DNA of 14,579 nt. It comes from Leucogyrophana mollusca (lineage: Eukaryota; Basidiomycota; Agaricomycetes; Boletales). Location of the stretch: NCBI GenBank assembly GCA_021014945.1, contig MU266783.1, forward strand, positions 1 to 14,579. The letters run 5' to 3'. How positions within the stretch are numbered: position 1 is the stretch's first letter; each line of letters begins with the position of its first letter. The position numbers were made by a program, and so were the translations under genes. This document shows positions 8,735 to 14,579 of this stretch, piece after piece. The notes under the pieces are model-generated. The model searched no databases. It saw only the letters and a program-made list of their open reading frames with translations, and had not been told where the DNA came from.

Positions 8735-9578
8735 TCAACTTCTTACTTGTGCAAGCCCTTTGCGAGTCTCGTCTACGGTGACCTCACGTTCGAGGAAACC
8801 CTCCCGCATTGCCTGAAACACACCATTCACCACATCGGCACAACTCGGCCGGTGGAGCTCGTACAGCGCCGACCTCACCTTCACGGACCGCAGGAGCGTG
8901 GCGAGGTGCCGCGTGCGCGGAGGAACGGTGTGCGTGGGATTGAATGCCGACTGGGACAGGACGTGGTATTCGAAATCCGGGGCGTTTTCCCCAAATTTGG
9001 AGCCCGGGGGTGCGGGGGGTGTCAGGTGGACGGGGACGATGATTGTGATTTGGCCTTGAGCTTGAGCGGTGGGTGACGGGTGTCTGCCGATGCAAATCGT
9101 CGTCGTGAGGGGTTCCTCGCCAGGCTTCTCCGACCTGAGGTCCACAGGGAGGAACTCCAAGTTGCGGCGCGCAAACCGAAATTCAAATCCGCGCCGCTTC
9201 GAGTTCAAGTCCTGGCAGTGCTTCATCCCAGTGATCATGTAACTCCCCTCAAGCCCCTAAGTTCGGCGAGACAGACGTCCCACTCGAACGGCGTGTAGGT
9301 TTTTGAGCTGCAGAGGTAGGCGCCAGCGCCAGTACCATTGTGGTGTTCACCAGACGAACCCGAACCCGCGGGAAGTATCCCGGGGACGTCGGGGCGGGGA
9401 CTCGTGGTTGTGGCCGTGGCGGTTTTGGACAGGTGTCGAGGAGTAGATGGTAGGGGTAGGAGTAGTGTCTGAATCATGATATGAACCGCAGGCTCCCCCG
9501 GGATCCATATTGTGAGACCACCTGGTCATGACGGAAAATGGGACTTTCTCGAGATCTATGGCGTGAACGTGAAGAAAA
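8735..9578 (-). pseudogene. Probable broken minus-strand gene of unknown family
   Basis: A 167-codon open frame on the complement of 8735-9238 has a balanced, protein-like composition, with stretches such as NLEFLPVDLRS, TTTICIGRHP, ITIIVPVHL and VPPRTRHLATLLRSVKV. Upstream on the same strand, reading runs through TYTPFEWDVCLAELRG in another frame and stops at a TGA near 9240, just where the first frame (MITGMKHCQDL) opens. A farther segment (AIDLEKVPFSVMTRW) begins after a possible acceptor at 9579-9581. The two parts would join through a one- or two-base shift, because no intron of normal size with GT-AG ends fits there. Near the 3' end, CAA|GTAAGA (about 8746-8755) is a strong donor, so the final exon may continue. 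I do not recognise the family. It could be a degenerate gene, an unpredicted splice form or a sequence error. Confidence 0.35.
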
Positions 9579-10691
9579 CTGGTGATGATGATGGGGAATG
9601 GTTCTGGAAATAGGGAGTTCAGGTTTTAGCAATTGCGTGCGCAGCACGGCGAGGTCGGCGCCGCTGCGCACCGCATGACGCGGAGGACACGGTCCCGGAA
9701 GCAAATTTCCATCTTATATTATAGAGATAAAGGCCCTGCAGGGCTACCATTAAGTGGCGAGGGTAGTTGTCAGTGGCCGGTGGTCGGGGAACTTCCGTTG
9801 TGGAGGGTTCGGAAGCCTTAGCATCCCGGTTGGGTCGTTGTACGAGGATGCTCGCGAGCATTTCATCATGGAGATGCGTGCGAGCGTAAAATGGAGCCTC
9901 GCTGACGCCAATCTACCGGACAGGCGAGTGTACATCGTCTCTAAGAGAGCCTTGTACACCATCATTGAAAGGGGTTAGTATTCCCGGGTGACCGACGAGC
10001 TGAAGCTGTTGAGGGATTTGTTTGACACAGCTAAGTGTAGGCGACTAGAATTTAAGTATGACCTGTCGATCTCTGGTTAACTTTCAATGTTCTACACGTA
10101 CTGTTCGTTTCCTGCTGCGTTTGCTCTCTCTTTTTGCGCATTCTTGAGGGATAGCCGCGACTGGATGCCGCAGTTGCTGCTACATTTGATCGAATTGGTT
10201 GTGTCGTATATGTTTTACGAGCTCCGTTAAACCTCCTGCGACCCAATCCTCACCCCTCATCTACAGAGGGCGAACTTACCTTTCGCTTCATCTTCTGTAG
10301 ATATGCCAGTGGTATATTCGACATAACCCAGTAGAGAATGAGAAGTGAAATGAATTGAAATTCAAGAGACCGCCGATACTTGCTCTCGTCGAACCCGTGC
10401 TGCTCATGGATCATGGCACAACCAAAGGAAATCGTTTGGGGTTACCCACTGTCTCGACATTACTTAGCTATCTCGAGGCTTATAACACTCAATGGACATG
10501 GAGGGAAGGAGAGAAGGGCGTGGGAACCTCATAACAACCTCCCACTTACTCTTGAACGATCGCTTCAAATCGATCCATACCATCGAGTCCTGACCTGACC
10601 TGAGCACTCGTCGTAAGTCATCCTACATCCGCCGTAGTTATAGGATTAACACTGTTATTGCTCAAACAAAGGCCTATATAACCCGCGTACT
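9579..10691. other. Mostly unexplained intergenic region before the SRP19 gene
   Basis: No recognised gene lies here apart from the broken plus-strand open stretch at 9754-10080. A GATGATGATG run lies near 9583-9592. The 3' part (10250-10691) is the upstream region of the SRP19-like gene. I looked for tRNA-like T-arm motifs and found none I could support. Confidence 0.4.
9754..10080 (+). pseudogene. Open stretch interrupted by one in-frame TAG
   Basis: The frame from ATG 9754 reads 74 codons, including LYEDAREHFIMEMRASVKW and RRVYIVSKRALYTIIERG, to a TAG at 9976-9978. It then continues open for 33 codons (DELKLLRDLFDTAKCRR) to TAA at 10078-10080. Both halves are charged, amphipathic and protein-like, so a decayed gene fragment is possible. 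A GTTAGT just before the stop might be a donor instead. I recognise no family, and chance is a serious alternative. Confidence 0.2.
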
Positions 10692-11834
10692 ATGTCTCGC
10701 CGAGCAGCCATAGTCGAAGAAGAATTCGACGATGACACCGAGCTCCCTCTCCCCTCGCGGCCCCTCCCAAATACCGGCACCCGTGGCGCACTGCTCGAGG
10801 AGATCGGTGTCTCAGACGACGACAGTGACGGAGATGACGAAGACGAGGATGATGATGGAGCGGGCCCAGCATCCCAATTCCGCCCCCCACCGCCCGCCGC
10901 TCAGGCACCCGACCAGCCATCCAACACCGTAACGGACATCACGCCATACAAAAAGTCAGTAAGCGCTCTCATATACACGTCTACGTTTGCGTCTTCATCT
11001 ATGCTTTTATCCCTCTCCACTATCACGAGCCTAAACCTGAACTTGACGTCGATTTACGCAGATGGACGTGTATCTACCCGATCTACATTGACGCCAAGCG
11101 TCCCTACGGTACCGGCTCGCGGCGAATCGCGCGCTCCAAATCCGTCTGGTATCCTCTCAGCAAGGACATCGCGGATGCCTCCAGCCGTCTCGGCCTAGGT
11201 ACCCTCCACGAGGTACAGAAAGCGCACCCACGTGACTGGGAAAACCCCGGGCGGGTGAGGGTACAGTGGAAGAAGGACGGGAGGCTGATGAATGGGGCTA
11301 TCAAGACAAGTGAGCTTTCTTCTTGGTCGCGGGTGTCGGATTATAATTGATGGTTGTGGTGTTTGACTGTGGTGTGATGTGCGTATAGAAAAACAGCTTC
11401 TAGAGATGATATCATTCCAGATCCAGCGTATCAAACCCGACAACATCCCCCGCCCTCCATACACATCCTCCCCGATCCCGGAAACAGCCCCCACGAGCTC
11501 AACCGCATCCACAACGCCCTCATCCAAAGCGCCTCCCTCCACCAAAGGAAAGCAACCCGCGTCCAAATCCGCCTCTGCCTCCGCCGTGACGTCCAAATCC
11601 GCGTCTAAATCTCCTTCCAAACCCCTAGCCCAATCCCAATTGCGCCTCCCGACCCCGCCCCACCCGCATCCCTCCCTCGCATCCCGTGTCTCGCCATACT
11701 CCCCCGCACTCCCGACGGGCGTGCTAATTGAGACCGTCAAGGCTGGAATGAACGCGCCAGATCCGGGGGCTGGGGCTAGTCCCGGGGCAGGGGCGCAGAA
11801 GGGGAAACGGAAGGTGCTGAGGGTTAGGGGGTGA
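10692..11834 (+). CDS. SEC65: SRP19/Sec65 subunit of the signal recognition particle
   Basis: Inferred exons are 10692-10954, 11062-11309 and 11389-11834, giving 318 aa; introns are 107 and 79 bp. SRP19 binds SRP RNA helices and prepares the particle for Srp54/SRP54, allowing ribosomes making secretory proteins to reach the ER. The conserved core runs from about residue 88: WTCIYPIYIDAKRPYGTGSRR, then SVWYPLSKDIADA, then HPRDWENPGRVRVQWKKDG, then KKQLLEMISFQIQR after the second junction. The core is flanked by an acidic N-terminal extension with a DDDSDGDDEDEDDDG run (about 43-57) and by a Ser/Lys/Pro-rich tail of roughly 130 residues ending in the basic GKRKVLRVRG. Basic C-termini are common in SRP19. 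A TATATAA lies only 11 bp before the ATG. The donor at 10955 (GTCAGT) was chosen over GTAAGC at 10959 because only the first keeps the KWTC frame. Confidence 0.93.
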
Positions 11835-12421
11835 TATGGGGTGTGGATCGTGCTAGCTAGGATAACATGATAAGTGGTGGGTAAAATGTACCTGGTTGTG
11901 GTCGGAAGGCGCTTGTATTCGCGGTCATTGGATGGCTTGCTGACAAGTCGAATCAAACTATCGTTCGTTCGAACATTGGCTGGTTGATTCACCTGCACAT
12001 GTGCTAGAACGTGGATGGCTTCTTGACACAGATTGCGTCTCTTTTTTGGGAGTTCCCGCTCAGTTTGGATCGCGTCTGCTACAAGGATAGCCCAACTCTT
12101 GCAGTAGGTTTTTGTTTCGTCCCGTGCTGCATCCCGTTCCTCTCATTCATTGTGGTTTTATGGAGAAGAGAACTACTATTTGTCTGGGTCGCGCGTCTAC
12201 TTGACGTTGAATTTGACGTTCGGAGCCGTCGAATTGAAGATTATCAGATAACGAGCTGCGCAGAGGCATAATCCAAACATACATAAAATCACAGCGGGAG
12301 TTGTAGTACATACAGTATACAAGCCGAGGGTCACAACTCACAAGTACTCAAAGTAGGTACAGCTAGGTAACAGGGACGTCAACAGTAGTTTCATACCTCG
12401 TCCTATATTCCATCATGTTCT
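11835..12421. other. Convergent intergenic region, no gene recognised
   Basis: The SRP19 gene and the lectin gene end toward each other across this 587-bp spacer. An 86-codon plus-strand frame at 12011-12271 and the minus-strand frame at 12147-12341 lack protein-like features or family motifs. I see no RNA gene or repeat. Confidence 0.45.
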
Positions 12422-12930
12422 CTAAATCTGCAGGGAATTCTCTCCCACCCACCCGCCATCATAGAAGACGTGCTCGGTCATGTAGCCACTGTGGGCCCGG
12501 TGGTAGACGCGGATATTCAGCCCTTGACCAGAGCCCCAGGTCACGGCAGTAAGGGTGCTCCTTTCGTGGTCAATACTTTTCCCCTGCAATTGACCCTGGC
12601 TCCAGCCGCTACCATTGAATACGTACTCCCGCAAACGATTGCCCAAGTCGATGTAGTAGATCCAGATATTGAGAGGGCCGCTGAAGATGACAGCGAGCGG
12701 AGTGTCACGCTTGGCTATGAAGATCGGGGAGCCGCCGTTCCCCTTGATCCATCTTTTGTTGACAATGTCCCAAGCAAGCTCGTATATGCCGAGGTCGTCC
12801 TGTTGATGGTAAACCCTGATGAAGTCTCCTACAATTGGAGAACAGATGTTCAGCATTCCACAGTGCACTATATGTGCAAGAGCGACCGACCATTTTCCCA
12901 TTGGGTCGCTGCGATACCAAAGTTAGACAT
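12422..12930 (-). CDS. Compact AAL/FleA-type fucose-specific lectin-like protein
   Basis: On the minus strand exon 1 is 12930-12891 and exon 2 is 12828-12422, joined over a 62-bp intron (GTCGGT...TTGTAG), giving 148 aa. The join makes QWENGDFIRVYHQ, as expected of the family (PF07938). Such lectins are beta-propellers that bind fucose between blades. The protein has three repeats with an exact 51-residue period: R18/W69/R120, E30/E81/E132 and the tryptophans W40/W89/W140. Two repeats keep the Arg-Glu-Trp set that contacts fucose in AAL; the middle one has Trp in place of Arg. AAL has about 312 residues and six blades, so this is half-size. No signal peptide is seen, consistent with the usual cytosolic fungal defence lectins. 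The start at 12930 was chosen because it opens directly into the first repeat; an upstream exon cannot be ruled out. Confidence 0.82.
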
Positions 12931-14247
12931 GGTAGGATATCAGCACGGTAGGAGAGCAAGCTGCTGGCAGTAAACAAGTGGATGTTGAAAGAGAGATGTT
13001 AGGCTTCCCTGCAGAGCTGTAGTACTTGTAGAGGAGCTAGTATAGCCATAATAACGGTGCCAGCTACCGGAGGAAACTTGCAAACATACCGTGCCTGTCC
13101 TTCCATTCATTCACCATATTACCCCTCTGCGATATGACATTCAAATCACTTCTGCGAAGTACAGCCATAGCTAGGTATTTGTGTATCCGGTGGATGGGAA
13201 TGGAAGGTCGGACTGGGACAAGGATACTGGAATGAGGGAGAATCAACTTGTTGCGATCGAATGAAAAGAGAACATGAATAATGGAATCCGCTTACAAAAC
13301 ACCGCTGAGCTGTTCAGCCGCTGGTGCCTGTTCATGGCGACTCACGGTACGATTCGGACTTTACCACGAAGGAGAAACACTCAAGCGGAAGGCATCGCTA
13401 CACCAAAGTGCCGGTAAGTAAGGAAGGTCTTGGGCGCTAGGAGAGCTAGTGAAAGTCTCGAGTGTCCGATTTACGAGTGCAGTGGCCGCGTGCGCTTGCA
13501 TTTGTACACAGCATCCGAACACAGACTTCCCCTGGAACAGCGAAAGTCAGGATGCGGGTTATATTGATCAATGTACTTAGACATAGGAATGGATTGGAAG
13601 ATCAGTAAAACAGGTATCTAAGTAGACTAACGATTAACTTACCCTCGGTCGTGAATAGCAGACCAGCAAGCGCGTAATAAGCACCTACCGTGAAGCGCAG
13701 GGGAATTGCCGGAATATTACCATATCCGGAAGAGTAAGTATGAACACGACTCAGAGGAACTTGAACTTGAAGGAAATACCACTAGTAAGTACTGCACGTG
13801 GAGTGGTTTCCATCAGATACCTCCGCTCAAGTTGTGCCGACCATTTGCCAACCGTCACGTACCGCGACCACGACGTTAACAAGCTTGTCCGTTTACACAC
13901 ATGGCTCGAACAGTGAAGCACTGGCTCTGGCAGCTGTAAGGGAGAGAGGTCTACATTCGCATCCTGGCACCAGCGACTCCAGCAATCTCGCGACTTTCTT
14001 CACAAACCCACGTTCTGCGAGATACACCGTCGGTAGTTCCTCTAGAATCCGAGCAGTTTTTTGGGCATAAAGGCGTGAGGATAGGAACAACCACCCGCTC
14101 TCTGTGGGGCTACCATACAGCTCGCATTAGCTTGGCGCTCGGATCCGGGTCTGCTTCTTCGTTTCCACAACTAGCTTATAAGAGCTCAAATCGCGCCATG
14201 CAATGCATTTTTGCATCTCTCTTCCTGCCACAGCGGCAGAGTGAGTC
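12931..14247. other. Long divergent spacer with exon-like minus-strand segments
   Basis: This 1.3-kb interval lies between the divergent lectin and permease genes. On the minus strand two open segments join over a GT-AG intron: one ends at 13643 (GAGG|GTAAGT) and encodes a hydrophobic FTVGAYYALAGLLFTTE stretch; the next starts at 13531 after TTCCAG and stays open to 13361. Together they would give about 90 residues, but no family is recognisable and no good start codon is visible. Another open minus frame lies at 13893-14090. A gene remnant or an unrecognised small gene is possible. Confidence 0.25.
14174..14184 (+). promoter_or_regulatory. TATA-like element of the permease gene
   Basis: The palindromic CTTATAAG at 14175-14182 lies about 65 bp before the permease ATG at 14248, a normal distance for a fungal TATA box. 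Function is inferred from sequence and position. Confidence 0.4.
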
Positions 14248-14579
14248 ATGGCCAGCAACATGCAGCTCTCAGGCTCCGCTGAGCATGAACCCTCCAACAG
14301 GCTGGAGCCGAGCGAGTCTCCGGTGGCTCGGGTGGACGAGTTGGAAGCGTACAAACCGCTCGGATGGTTGCGGAGAGTCACGTTAGTGCTCACTCGTTGG
14401 GGGATAGAGACACACGGGTAAGTAGTCCTTACCAAAACTGCGGCGTCTTCTTATAACGAGCGGCCGTCGTGAGCTGACGATCATCGATGTGAAGGATTGC
14501 TCCGATCCCTGCAGAAGCACGCGTTGATACTCGCTGGTATCAGATGTTCTTCGTGTGGTTTTCTGCCAACATGAACATC
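14248..14579 (+). CDS. NCS1 nucleobase permease (FCY2-like), N-terminal part
   Basis: Exon 1 is 14248-14417 and exon 2 runs from 14495 to the window end, over a 77-bp intron (GTAAGT...GTGAAG). The visible 85 codons are the cytosolic N-terminus and the beginning of the first membrane helix. Fungal NCS1 proteins are proton-coupled importers of purines, cytosine, uracil, allantoin or thiamine in the plasma membrane. The diagnostic segment is LTRWGIETHGIAPIP then ARVDTRWYQMFFVWFSANMNI, which matches the start of Fcy2-type transporters (WGIETHGIxPIP...R.DT). The splice joins Gly-Ile exactly within that motif. The start has a good context (GTCATGG) and the N-terminal tail of about 45 residues is polar, as usual. 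The substrate cannot be assigned because the substrate-binding helices lie beyond the window. Confidence 0.88.

Noticed and set aside
11195..11998. 267-codon minus-strand open frame across the SRP19 gene
   Set aside because: It lies antisense to strongly conserved SRP19 exons and is open because of base composition; no family motifs.
13064..13246. Minus-strand piece with MVNEWKDRHG followed by a GTATGT donor, resembling the early part of a cytochrome P450
   Set aside because: The match is a few residues only, no heme-binding or I-helix motif is found downstream, and the lectin gene starts soon after.
1..14579. CRISPR array, rRNA or tRNA genes
   Set aside because: No regularly spaced repeats, rRNA-like segments or tRNA arm patterns were found by eye.

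Overview
This window reads as nuclear DNA of a filamentous basidiomycete, most likely an Agaricomycete. The genes are small and broken by many short GT-AG introns (27 inferred here, most of them 47-80 bp). They are packed on both strands, and the closest protein families (basidiomycete-type O-methyltransferase, Dap1-type heme protein, AAL-type fucose lectin, FCY2/NCS1 permease) fit that group. All exon models were worked out by hand from reading frame, splice signals and remembered family motifs; no alignment was run.

Layout, left to right. 1-1067: repeat-like, palindrome-rich DNA (about 1-250), then intergenic sequence and a promoter with tandem CACGTG boxes. 1068-2130 (+): Derlin/Der1-like ERAD protein. 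2612-3369 (-): Dap1/PGRMC-like heme protein, convergent with the Derlin gene. 3370-3795: divergent promoter region. 3796-6228 (+): secreted BNR_4-type beta-propeller protein, possibly a polysaccharide lyase. 6537-8387 (+): SAM-dependent O-methyltransferase. 8388-10691: poorly explained DNA with a probable degenerate minus-strand gene (about 8735-9578) and a second broken open stretch (9754-10080). 10692-11834 (+): SRP19/Sec65 subunit of the signal recognition particle. 12422-12930 (-): compact three-repeat fucose-lectin-like protein. 12931-14247: mostly unexplained, with exon-like minus-strand segments. 14248-14579 (+): N-terminal part of an NCS1 nucleobase permease that runs off the window.

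Three genes share an endoplasmic-reticulum theme: Derlin in ER-associated degradation, Dap1 as an ER heme protein supporting sterol P450s, and SRP19 in co-translational targeting to the ER. Two of them (Derlin and Dap1) carry the same CACGTGAC box upstream. The others are accessory-type genes: a secreted carbohydrate-active candidate, an O-methyltransferase and a lectin. I see no convincing biosynthetic gene cluster, CRISPR array or intact transposon. The most interesting items are the compact lectin with an exact 51-residue repeat, the 10-nt and 14-nt microexons, the GC-skew flips at gene 3' ends, and the broken minus-strand gene near 9.2 kb.
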